This document shows, piece by piece, positions 23,330 through 32,453 of a stretch of 64,000 bases of DNA. Position numbers and translations under genes: made by a program. This stretch comes from Hymenopellis radicata (Eukaryota > Basidiomycota > Agaricomycetes > Agaricales > Physalacriaceae). A model generated the notes under the pieces. It worked only from the letters and a program-made list of their open reading frames with translations, had not been told where the DNA came from and did not search any database. How positions within the stretch are numbered: the stretch's first letter is position 1; the number at the start of each line of letters is the position of its first letter. The stretch spans positions 124,001-188,000 of the forward strand of contig JADNRX010000024.1 in assembly GCA_015501595.1 (NCBI GenBank), in the 5' to 3' direction.

Positions 23330-24239
23330 ATGCCCCTCGTTATGCCAGAGTATGGAGTTGTATTTGGCGGCGGAAAACCAGCACGAGATTGCGAATTTCC
23401 TGAATGTCCACGGCGGAAACGCGGCTACGATGGCCATAAGATGAAAGCTTGTAGCAAATGTAGATACGTACGCTACTGCTGATCTGAGTTTCCTGTGTAT
23501 ACTAATTATGAGGTAGGGCACCGATTGCCAGCGATCGCACTGGAGAGTCCACAAACTCACCTGTCGCGTACCCGGTCTTGACAGTCCTCATGCATGGATG
23601 AATGTACGCCATGGTTCAGCCGCCACCACGAATGTAGTAGTGTGTTTCTGATCCCAGCTTGCAGAAGTACCGCGGATTCTCTCGCTGGGCGGCGACCCAA
23701 GCATTGTACCTCCACAGCGACCATTCTACCTTCCGCGAGAACGACGCAACACTCAATGTTCTCATTCTCCATGGGAAACAAGCGCTCGGGGAGGACACCC
23801 CCACTGATTTTCGCGTTCTTCGAGCGTCGATGGTTCCCAGAGCTGGGCAGGATCATGTCGGCGGGCGCCGACAGTGCGATTCAGGCTGCCGGGGGGATCG
23901 GGGCGCTGACCGTCACCGTCCAGTTCATCAACAAGCTCCAGGCGGGGAACGGTTCTGCAGTTTCCTGAGAAGCCCAATCCTGGGTATCTGTACGCGCCGT
24001 TTGATGAGTGGGAGAAACTGTACATGGCGGCGTGTAACGGGATGGTATCGTTGGATAATCTCGAGATTATGGCTATTCGGAGGACGTCGGGCAATGCGCG
24101 GGCGGATCTGTTGGAGGAAATTCGTAAATTTAGAGTGGCTGAGGGAGTGGAAAGGAAGCCGGAGCGGATATATAGTAGTCTGAGTACCACGAGCGACCGT
24201 GGAGAGGTGCCCCAGTCCGAGACTGACACCTTAGACTGA
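23330..24239 (+). CDS. MYND zinc-finger protein, copy 1 (one zinc ligand missing)
   Basis: Exons 23330-23467, 23517-23603, 23665-24239; about 265 aa after two one-base repairs. It starts MPLVMPEYGVVFGGGKPARD and carries most of a MYND finger (DCEFPECPRRKRGYDGHKMK, ACSKCRY, DCQRSHWRVHKLTC), followed by the same long C-terminal domain as the copies at 51-54 kb. The paralogues read KCRYVRYC-SKDC across their first intron; here the codons for VRYC are used as the first 12 bases of a 49-nt intron, so one Cys ligand is lost. Extra G in runs at 23863-23865 and 23944-23947 breaks the written frame; removing both restores an exact codon count. MYND fingers bind proline-containing peptides; the function here is unknown. 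Confidence 0.65.
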
Positions 24240-25056
24240 GAAGTACTTAGGTGAACCATCTTCTTGAAGGTGCGCGCTCACACAATGGTATGAAATGCAG
24301 AACTTCGAGTCGTTCCGCTGTAAAGTTCAAGCACCATCATATACTTTTCTAGTAGTACTTACGGTAAACGCCGAAAGTAAGGAAGCGCGGTTGACTGCAG
24401 CTGTAGATATGTCTGTAGTGTTCTTTCTTGGATCCGTTGATGAAGAATTCCACGCAGCTAGCAGGCATCCACCTGGAGAAGGAGGAGGGGCTAACTCTCA
24501 ATATCTCGCGGCCGCCTGACATCAAGTACCGTGACCTCATACTACTCTTGTCTGTCATGCGTGGCCAATGCGTGGCAGAGGTCTTGGAGGGTGCGTGGAG
24601 ATTGGAGACTCGGGGGCAGCATCAATGCTCAAGCGCTCAAGAGCCATCAGTCTTGCTCGTGTACTTACTGCATTTGTCTAGGTTTCAGCACTGGAAGAAT
24701 CCTGCTATAATCAGCAGCAGATGTGGTGTAGCGGCTACCACGTTCTGCATGGTGCGGTGAGTATAGTAAAAGTGGCACTTTTTTGCGGAGGAGCACGATT
24801 TCCTGGAGCACCGACTGCTAGCCTCGTCTAGGGCGACATGATTGACCATCAAAAAGCACACTGTCGCGCTCGAATTTGGATGCCAAGAACGTCGGCGAAC
24901 ACACATGGCAATACATAATTTACCGTAGCAGCCCACACAATGTACATCGACCGCGGGCGTGTGGCCGGGACACGCTAGCGCGGAGCCATGACTGTTGCTA
25001 TAATTATGCGCAGGAATGGTTAGCCCCAACTCATACTCATACTCATACTTCGTAAG
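24240..25056. other. Intergenic region with transposon-related fragment
   Basis: A minus-strand frame from ATG 24558 followed by a GTAAGT donor at about 24364 hints at a small gene, but I cannot complete it. The right part contains the degenerate repeat copy described separately. Confidence 0.35.
24960..25050 (-). repeat. Degenerate second copy of the hAT-like element's captured fragment
   Basis: On the minus strand this stretch reads TATGAGTATGAGTATGAG, then TTGGGGCT, then after a gap AACAGTCATGGCTCCGCGCT and CCCGGCCAC...CGCGGTCG. The same order occurs on the plus strand at about 14030-14130 inside the transposon. Similarity stops on both sides, so this is a fragment, not a whole element. 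Confidence 0.65.
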
Positions 25057-25058
25057 CA

Positions 25059-26399
25059 TCAGCAAGCGCCATTTGCCACCTCTAATTCGATACCACCTTC
25101 CTTCCTGAGAATAGTCGTCACCCAGCATAGCCCGCAATCACGCAGGTAGAGGTTTTCAACCGTTACCAGAGAAGCACAATATTTCGCTAGAGTCCGAACG
25201 AATTCTTCGTTTCTGGCATACTGATGAACTGCAAACACCGCCGGTAAGTTGAGGCACAACAGTTGAGAACCGATGGTATCCTATGAAATCAGTCAGCAAG
25301 TACCTATGCATAGCCAACGCCCAGACATACCGCCGTTTCGTCTTCATCGAGGGCAAATGTGAAAGAAGCATTGAATATGTTTGACGGGAAAAATCCTCCT
25401 TTCCACCGAAGACTTGAAGGCTATTGTGGAGAGCCATCCTCGAAGGGCGGGTGCTCTGAAAGTACTGTGAGGCTTTCAAGCTTGGAGGCGAATTGGAGTT
25501 TGGAAAGTTGAGAGCACCAGTAGATGGTCCCTTCAAATTCTCGTAGCACTGGAAATGTGTCAGGCGGAAGATTTAGGCTCGGAGGACCGTGTGCGAAATC
25601 TTCTTGTGGCGCAGGAGTGCAAGGGATGTGATTTTGTCATGATGGGACAGGAGGAAAGAACGAAAGGGCGTGGGTTTCGTGGAATCAATGAATGTGTGAA
25701 GATCGAGGTCAGCCGCCTCGCGAAGCCTCAGAGTAGTAGGCGCAATGTCGATGGAACGGAAGAGCGTGTCGACATCCCACTTTGCGCGCGGTTTGCCGTA
25801 AGTCTCCAGTGATAAATATAGGGTTACGAGATTTGGAGACGCGCGAATCATACCGACCATGCTGCTCGGTAATTTCCCATTGTACACAGCTAGAGAACTT
25901 AAGCGCCTGGGATGCGAGAATAGAATATGGGACATACACATCCAACGCGCCGATATGTTCAAGCGTGTAAGGCCTTTGAACCCGAAAAGAGTCGACATGT
26001 AATCGTCTAGAACGGTTTCAGCAATGAACAGCTCCCAGTCTGAGGGCGCTCACCGCCGTAAGAATCATTCCAAAGATGTAAACTAAAATTCTGAATGCCT
26101 TTGCAAGTCGTTTGAATGGCAGAGAAGATGGTGGGAGTTTCTGGGAGCGGTGTAAACCACGTCAATCCACGTAGAGCCTTCATGTGTTGTAGCTCCGATG
26201 CCAAGATCTCCAGCTCATCCTCCTTGTACTTTGCCCGGCTGCCACCAAACAGTTTCAAGTCGTGTACATGGTCTGCGATACGCAACTCGTCAATAAGAGT
26301 CCCGCCATTCGCCTCCGAAATGACGCGTGAACGGAATTGGGATAGCACTGGGGTCTCGTCGAAAATGAGCAGTAGCAGCTCTGTGGGAAGGACGGACAT
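25059..26399 (-). pseudogene. F-box/leucine-rich-repeat protein gene with an in-frame stop
   Basis: Exons 26399-26054, 26006-25331, 25280-25059. The N-terminus is an F-box-like start (MSVLPTELLLLIFDETPVLS); the remainder has leucine-rich-repeat spacing (LTRLNISARWM, LSSLAVYNGKLPSSMVGMIR, FPVLREFEGT, FASKLESLTV, LVTVENLYLRD). Two defects: the frame changes near 25590, repaired by one added base, and a TAG codon at 25423-25421 sits within GSPQ*PSSLRW. With the base restored, the total is exactly 415 codons including that TAG. F-box proteins recruit substrates to SCF ubiquitin ligases. It is either a recently silenced gene or carries a sequence error at the TAG. Confidence 0.6.
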
Positions 26400-26580
26400 T
26401 GCGTGGTGGTGGTGGTAGGAAAGCAACCTTGATAGCCGAGGGCGTGGCTACCAACTTGGACATACAACAAATACTAGCACTAACGTTACAAGTCACTGTA
26501 CCATACAACCTCGTAGTTTACAATAATACATAATCGCAAGTCTTCAAGAAAGCAAATCAGGGCGCAAAAAACATTTCGTA

Positions 26581-26701
26581 TTTGTGCCGCGGGAGGAACG
26601 GTTATGCCGCCTGTGTGGTGAGAGTGGGAAACCCCGGAGCATGGTCGTTCCTCAATGGGACCCATGCCGGTTTTCTACCTACCTACCTGAAGACGGCCCG
26701 A
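26581..26701 (+). repeat. Dispersed repeat, copy 1
   Basis: The first 55 bases (TTTGTGCCGCGGGAGGAACG onward) match 50901-50958 in the same direction. The second half (26640-26701, containing GTTCCTCAATGGGACCCAT) matches 50959-51029 in the opposite direction. The two halves are therefore rearranged between copies. Confidence 0.7.
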
Positions 26702-27041
26702 AGTACAGTATCCGAACTACGCCCCGATTCATTATGTTAAATAAGTGTTCATTAACGTTCCTTGTTCACGTTATACTTATTTTCGTGGGATCTAACTTCG
26801 AGTCGACGCTGCGAATTAAGGAAGTTGATTCCGTCGTCCGTGGCGTCGCACTTGCTCCTCGTCTTACAATGAGCAAGTATCTATCTAGTACGCTATCGCG
26901 GCGCTTTCAAACGCTAATCGCATCTGGGGTTTCCCATACATAACAATTTAATGAAAACCACAAGTGACAAAATGTACTATGCTACATAAATACACACCAG
27001 TGTTATATCTAAATAAAATAACCTGAACCATAACTTACACA
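26702..27041. other. Intergenic region
   Basis: 340 bases with no coding signal between the repeat and the 3' end of the nucleoporin gene. Confidence 0.4.
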
Positions 27042-28873
27042 CTACCGCAACTCTAGCGGAGGAACAAAATCCGGGACCTTCCCCCACGTAAACCTATCCG
27101 CCTTAAACGCCTCCCTCGCCTCCTCCGACAACTTGGCCACATAGTCCGGCGGCAGCAGAGAATCATACGGCGAGGTCCCAGGACGATACACCCCGGCTTC
27201 GCGCCAAAGTCCGGCCCAGCAGGCGACGACGCGCCCATGCTCACACTCGCCTGCGGTGCCATTGCCGGTGCTTGCAGGAACGACGGACCAGCGAATGCGG
27301 ATTGGGGCGCAGCACTTTGGAACGCAGACGTCTGTGGCGGGGCGGACGTCGCGAACGCGGACTGGGGCTTGGGCCCAAAGGGAGAATTTGCGAGAGGAGC
27401 GAAGGCGGAGGTTTGGGTGGCGGTAGGGAAGGCGGACGTCTGCGCGGCAGGTGCGAACGCGGACGTTTGTGTCGGCTGGCCGAACGCAGATGTCTGCTGC
27501 TGAACATTAGGTTGAATGGGAATACCAAACGCTCCAGTCGCAGGTGCGGTGTTGTTACTACCAGCCTGGGGACCAAAGGGTGAATTTGCTAAAGGACCAA
27601 AAGGCGATGCGCCTTGGTTGGCTGGCGTCTGCTGGCCAAAGGGAGAAGCATTGTTCTGTGGGCCAAACGGTGAATTGGCTAATGGGGGGATTCCGGATCC
27701 GGCGTTATTAGCGGCAGCCGCAGCCGCAGACAAGCTCGAGGGCTGATTGGCGAATGCTGAAAATCCGCCGCCCCCGCCGCCACTGGCGCCAGTACCAAAA
27801 GCGCTTGTGCCTTTATTTGCGTAAGCACTGAAGGCGCCGGTGGCGGGCTTGATGACGGAGGATTGCGCAGCTTGGCCGAAAGTAGATGGCTGGCCAAACG
27901 CTGATGGCTGTCCAAACGCTGATGTGGGGGCCGTCGTGCTTCCAAAAGCAGATGTCTGCGCAGGTTGTCCAAATGCCGAAGTTCGCGCAGGTTGTCCGAA
28001 TGCCGATGTTTGAGCAGGCGGGCCAAATGCAGATGGAGCAGCTGCCGGCTGTCCGAAAGCCGAGGTAGTAGAGGGAGTACCGAAAGCAGAGGAGGTAGAG
28101 GGTTGTCCGAATGCCGACTGTCCAAAGGCGGGTTGGCCAAACGCTGATGTAGATGGAGCGTTGGATTTAGCGAAAGCACCCCAGATAATGAGTTCTGATG
28201 AGCGGTCTTAAATGCCTCTTGAGGATTCGATTTAACATTCTAACGATTTCTGAGTATAAGCGGATAGTGGGAATAGCAATCGGCGTACGTTGTACGTCTG
28301 GTCAGCAGCAGCAATCTTCTGGTTTTCGTAATTCACCTGCAGGAGGTTTAGAAATGAGTTGACAGACCAACGATGCAACTCACGTATTCATTAACATTGC
28401 CAGCTTTCAAAGCCTGGGCTGCTTTAACGCGTAATTCCTCGAAGGACTCGTCCAATCCGGAGACAAGAAGGGGTTCGTGTTTGGCGGGAGCAAATGAAGA
28501 AAGCGGCCAAAGCGGTTTCTCGATATGAAGAGTAAGATCTCTTGTGATTGATTCTTGTCTATTCTTCAAGTTAAGCAAAAGCGAGCCACATTACAAGGCA
28601 GGCGGACGAACGTAAAAGGTAACGTCGTGGATTCGGTCTTTTTTGATGTCGACGTGTTTCCCCAGGATGAATCTAGAGGAATCGATATTAGATGAACACT
28701 AGAACAATGGTATAACGCACTTCCAAAACCTCCCTGATCACCGGGTCCATTCCTGGGATGCTCATTTCTGCAGGAATCTCCGAATTTACATTGTCCTCGC
28801 ATGAAGAACTGGCAAACGGCCTAGAAACGCCAGATTAGCATTAATCTGCCTCGCCGGAAACAGAACTTGCCAT
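27042..28873 (-). CDS. Nup42/Amo1-like nucleoporin: CCCH zinc finger with FG repeats
   Basis: Seven exons: 28873-28871 (the ATG alone), 28820-28721, 28672-28608, 28563-28384, 28336-28289, 28239-27247, 27196-27042; about 514 aa after one base repair. The N-terminus is a CCCH finger (MAVCQFFMRGQCKFGDSCRN followed by EHP). Next is a conserved segment (HEPLLVSGLDESFEELRVKA), a short coiled region (NYENQKIAAADQTYN, NPQEAFKTAHQN), then about 20 FG motifs of the SAFGQP and SPFGP type. The C-terminus (LPPDYVAKLSEEAREAFKAD, then RFTWGKVPDFVPP) is a Gle1-interacting type tail. Members sit at the cytoplasmic face of the pore and assist mRNA export. Intron 1 begins with GC directly after the start codon. 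A G4 run at 28179-28182 (C on plus) needs one more base. Confidence 0.85.
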
Positions 28874-29402
28874 GATGGTCCGGATCGAGCAGGGAAGTCA
28901 CACCTGTCACGTCAGGCCAAAAGTGGATTAAGGCGCGCTGCACCAACGCGTCTCTTCCACGCGTTCCAATCTGGCTGAGCTGCTGACGCTCAGAAGAGGC
29001 CGCCATTTCCGTTATAGGCGGCCGCGGAGAACGCGAACATAATTTTTGAACAGGCTTGGGTTACTTATCTCCTCTAATTATGCTGTTCCTTTATAATAAT
29101 ACACCACCAGCGCCTTTTCTCAGAACAAACACGGTCATGTTGCGGTCATGGCTTTCCTTTCATTCTGGAATTTGGCAAAACGCAGTCCTAGAGTTTGGCT
29201 TCATGTCTTGCTGCCCGGCGGGATCTTGCTTCCCCCAGACCATCGAGCATGTCGTAGCACAGTTGAAGAGATTTGGTATACTAGCATTTATCTGATGCAC
29301 TATCGTATCCTCGTTTCTGAAGCCACGATAACCTGGTACATTGAGTGTACATGAACATGATTCATTTTGTGCATAGTCGCATACTGAAAACATGACGATA
29401 AT
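28874..29402. other. Intergenic region
   Basis: About 530 bases. A minus-strand frame from 29006 overlaps the nucleoporin start in another frame and is rejected as a gene. Nothing else seen. Confidence 0.4.
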
Positions 29403-30300
29403 CTACTCAGCCTCAACGGTGCGTTGAGCCTTCTTCCCCCGGACCTTTTTGGGTGGTGTGGGCTTGGGCTCCTTCTGGGCAGCGATAAGAGCGGAGACGC
29501 GTGCGAGAGTAGCCTAAAACGGGAGGCGTTAGTTTCGTGTCTTGTGAAAAAGGAGAGAATAAAGAAAATGGCAAGTAAAAGATGTTAGCGCCAATGAGTC
29601 GGTCATCCACCATGAAGAAACGATGGGCGCCGATAGCGACAAGGCGAGGTATCCAACAGGGTTTGATCGGCCCAGATTGGAGGGGGTTGATATTGCAAAC
29701 ATGTCCACGCCCAACTTTCATGCACTTTTCAGTGTCTCCAGCGGGTTCTAACGAGAGTGCGTCGAGAAAAAAAGGAGGGCGAAATAAAGAGAATTAAACC
29801 ATGAAATCGCTACTCACAGTGCGGAGATCCGGTCGGTAGCCGCGCTTGGCGTTTCCAGCAGCAATACCGAGGGCGCGGCGACCGCCTGACCGTGCACGAA
29901 TGGTGGTGACGGCGTGCGACGAGGCAACAGCGCGAGGGGAAGCTTTGGGCTTGCGGGCGGTGATCTTGATACCGTTGGCAGAGTCAGAGACATCAATGGT
30001 CTGCCAGAAAGTCAGTGCATTTTCGCGATTATTGGCAAAAGACACACCTTGCTGTTCGCTAAGCCCGAGAACTTGTGCGAGTGGAGGTTACGGAGGTTAC
30101 CCTACACACTGCTAAGATTATTGTCGTGGAATCGCAGCCTGACATGGACCTACAGGCTCCTTGGAGAACACAGGTCCTTCCGTGACTCGCTTCACGATGA
30201 AGGAGTTGTTTTTTCTACACAGTCCGTCAATTGAGAGGGTTAGCACCGTATAGAGAGGGAAACGAACGCGGAGAAGGAGCCACTGGAGGTCGGTCGACAT
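29403..30300 (-). CDS. RPL28 (eL28): 60S ribosomal protein L28 (eL28)
   Basis: Five exons: 30300-30268, 30214-30154, 30101-30048, 30000-29818, 29513-29403; 146 aa after removing one base. Start MSTDLQWLLLR, then NNSFIVKRVTEGPVFSKEP, GNLRNLHSHKFSGLANSK, TIDVSDSANGIKI and KRGYRPDLRTATLARVSAL match the eukaryotic L28 family, a protein of the large ribosomal subunit. The C-terminus is basic (PKKVRGKKAQRTVEAE). Exon 2 begins with six A (T6 at 30209-30214 on plus) where five are needed to keep the frame; in an essential gene this points to a sequence error. The last intron (29514-29817) is 304 nt, six times longer than the others. Confidence 0.92.
29514..29817 (-). ncRNA. Long intron of the eL28 gene, possible snoRNA host
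   Basis: Introns 1-3 of this gene are 53, 52 and 47 nt. This one is 304 nt and contains a possible hairpin (GCGCCCAT pairing with ATTGGCGC). Ribosomal-protein introns often carry snoRNAs. I could not identify clear C/D or H/ACA boxes, so this is a suggestion only. Confidence 0.25.
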
Positions 30301-31190
30301 GATGAATGAGTTGGCTTGCAGTCGACGCCGTCGAATTGAGAGGCGATCGGGAGGCTGAAACTGTACAGCTGGTGCTTGACCAATAGGAGCAAACGGCTTG
30401 CACCGCCACAGTCCTAAACGGGAGCCTGCCTATTTCGATCTGTGGCGCCAGCCTTCCACTCATTCGATCGACGCTTCTGAATCTCTGCGGATTAGGAAGC
30501 GCGCATCAGGATTTATTGTAAGCGTCAACATTTATGGCTCGTTGAGGCGCGGTCAGATTGCAAGTCGATGTAGACGAGTACTGTAAACCCCGCTGACTCT
30601 GAATCAGTATAGGCTACATTTGGACTGCGATCGTGCGCACGTCAACAAGTCTCTTGTTCGTCGATTAATTTCGGCTCTTGAATCATGGCTGTTCAGGTCT
30701 ATGCCCGTATATAGACATAGACCAACAGTAGGCTGCCGACGTCAAGGGTCCAATTGGTCATCAAGCACGAGGCGTGCTAGACGCGCGTAAGAGGTGCGAA
30801 ATACCTTCTACCAGCTTTCAACGCGTCGTTAGATCAGTGTACAACGAGCTAGAGTGGAGAAACAAGGTAGAATTTAAAATTGGCATATTCTGAAGACCAC
30901 TAAACTAAGATTTGAGCTGAAAGTAAGTAGAAGGTAACCATCTAAATGTCTGTGAGTGGACGGTAGTAACTGGGAAGAGTTATAAGGTAGAGTATGTGCA
31001 AAGGGAGAGATTCTTAGCCATGCCAATTCGACACATCAGCCCAGGCACTGCGCGCACGCTCAACTTTCTTCCCAAGATGGTCTTGGTGAGGTCGGCCTGC
31101 TCGCCCTGACGCCCTGCTCATAGTGCGCCCATGAGTCAAGAACACCCTTGAGCGTGCAGTGATTCGCGCACGCATCGCGTCATCGTGCTC
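30301..31190. other. Repeat-bearing intergenic region
   Basis: No gene. A segment at about 30470-30580 is similar to 33430-33535 (see repeat entries). Confidence 0.4.
30471..30560 (+). repeat. Diverged direct repeat, copy 1
   Basis: Shares with the second copy, in the same order, the blocks ATCTCTGCG.GATTAG, GC.TGCATCAG-like, a run resembling TTATTGTAAGCGTCAACATT, and GCTCGTTGAG.CGC. Length and ends are approximate. It could be part of a decayed LTR. Confidence 0.4.
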
Positions 31191-31194
31191 ACAC

Positions 31195-31725
31195 TTTTAA
31201 CGCGAAAAGGTGCGCAAGTTCTCGCAGCACGTGCTCGCGCTCAAAGTGACTTTCTGCTTCTGCTCAAACGCCTGCACCTCGAGCGTTGCTGGCTCCTTTG
31301 AACAGAGCAAAGAGCACGGCAGTGACAGCGCCAACGTTCTTCATCTGACTGACGGTGTCGATGCAGCTGGTCACGGAAACGGTGTGCAAGCACACCTTTT
31401 ATCAATTTGGGTCTGTGACCAGTTGTTGGCATAGGGCGCGCAGATGGCCTACTAGAGCGTGTTCGAGGTGTGTATGTGGCGTAATGTGGATACGCACCTG
31501 GCTAATGTGGGCTAGGAGGATGGCGGTACCGACGAGGAGGACAGTCTCTTCGTTGACGACATAGAGTTTCTGGGAGATGGTGGCGGCAAAGAGAGAGGTA
31601 CCAGTTTTGGCGATGACTCCGGACGACGGCAGCTTGTCGATGGCCGTCGGGCGTCGAGTAGTGGCGACCGACGAGAGTCAGTAGAGGCAGCGAGACGGGT
31701 GTAATAGTGATGAGAGGCAATCGAA
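31195..31725 (-). pseudogene. ATP4 (pseudogene): Broken copy of mitochondrial ATP synthase subunit 4 (F0 subunit b)
   Basis: On the minus strand, segments of one conserved protein follow each other in changing frames: a presequence end (LPLLTLVGRHYSTPD, near 31665), the core LPSSGVIAKTGTSLFAATIS followed by QKLYVVNEETVLLVGTAILL (31640-31500), then an intron-like gap (GTGCGT...TAGTAG, 49 nt), APYANNWSQTQIDK, DTVSQMKNVGAVTAVLFALF and KEPATLEVQAFEQKQKVTL. Known Atp4 proteins have these blocks in this order. Here about 16-19 bases are lost between QIDK and DTVSQ, frames shift at least three times, and the usual C-terminus is absent. Because an intron-like gap remains, it is a decayed gene copy and not a retrocopy. 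Confidence 0.7.
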
Positions 31726-32376
31726 ATCAGATGGAGGCTGATGGAGGTGATGGCAGTCAGAGTGGTGTCGCTTCGGTTACGGCTACCTCGGTCATTGACT
31801 TCTCTTTGTGTATTGGTGTTGACAGCGCGACATGCAGCGTCGTCTTGATGAAGCGGGTGTGCGGGTTGAAGAAGGACGAGGAAATGGTTGGCGGTGAGTA
31901 TTCGAGTGGGGTCAGGGTGTCGCTGACTGGTGGATGCAGATACATTGGCGCATAACAAAAGTCGGCCTCCTGATTTCGAGATCGACATGGCTTGACGACC
32001 AAGACGCGTTGCTGAGGTCGTGACCGTGAGTGTCGAGATGTCATAGATAGCCGACTGCGAGGCGTGAAGAAGAGCTTGTCACGGAAGCACCAGAATAGAT
32101 TTGGAGTTAAGCCCTGCAAGAACAAACTCACCATGCCCCATGCACGGCGGCACAGTGCCTTCTTCTTGACCGTGTTGCACTGGACCTTCTCCGAAGGCTC
32201 TTCATTGAATGGGGACGCTTCGTGTCTTCAGAAAGTATTTGTAAATGAATTCAGACAGAGTGTCGGCATCGTTGGCGTTGAATGAGGGGCTCGTTGTGGT
32301 TTGGTCGTGGTACTTGACTTTGAGAGAGCAAGCCGGATCGAAAGTGCCGGATCGCGTGATTCGAAACTTGAAAACG

Positions 32377-32453
32377 ATTGGCTGGGGCCTATGTCCAAAC
32401 GGAGCTTTGTCCCCGAAAGGACATAGACTTGAAAAGCCAAGCCCCAGCCAAAT
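32377..32453 (+). repeat. Strong hairpin (inverted repeat)
   Basis: The arms ATTGGCTGGGGC...CTATGTCC and GGACATAG...GCCCCAGCCAAT pair in two blocks (8 and 12 bases), separated by an asymmetric internal loop on the 3' side. The apical loop is about 22 bases. Confidence 0.7.

Noticed and set aside
24240..24558. Small minus-strand gene from ATG 24558 with a GTAAGT donor
   Set aside because: The first exon and donor look plausible, but no acceptor and continuing frame with protein character could be established.
28821..29006. Minus-strand frame starting MAASSERQQLSQ upstream of the nucleoporin
   Set aside because: It is out of frame with the conserved CCCH start, and the ATG-GC-AG arrangement explains the nucleoporin start without it.
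29514..29817. A firm snoRNA call in the eL28 intron
   Set aside because: No convincing C (RUGAUGA)/D (CUGA) pair in the right order and no clear H/ACA boxes were found by eye; kept only as a suggestion.
31195..31725. ATP4 as a functional gene broken only by homopolymer errors
   Set aside because: Unlike the other repaired genes, it has a deletion of about 16-19 bases and lacks the C-terminus, which run-length errors cannot explain.
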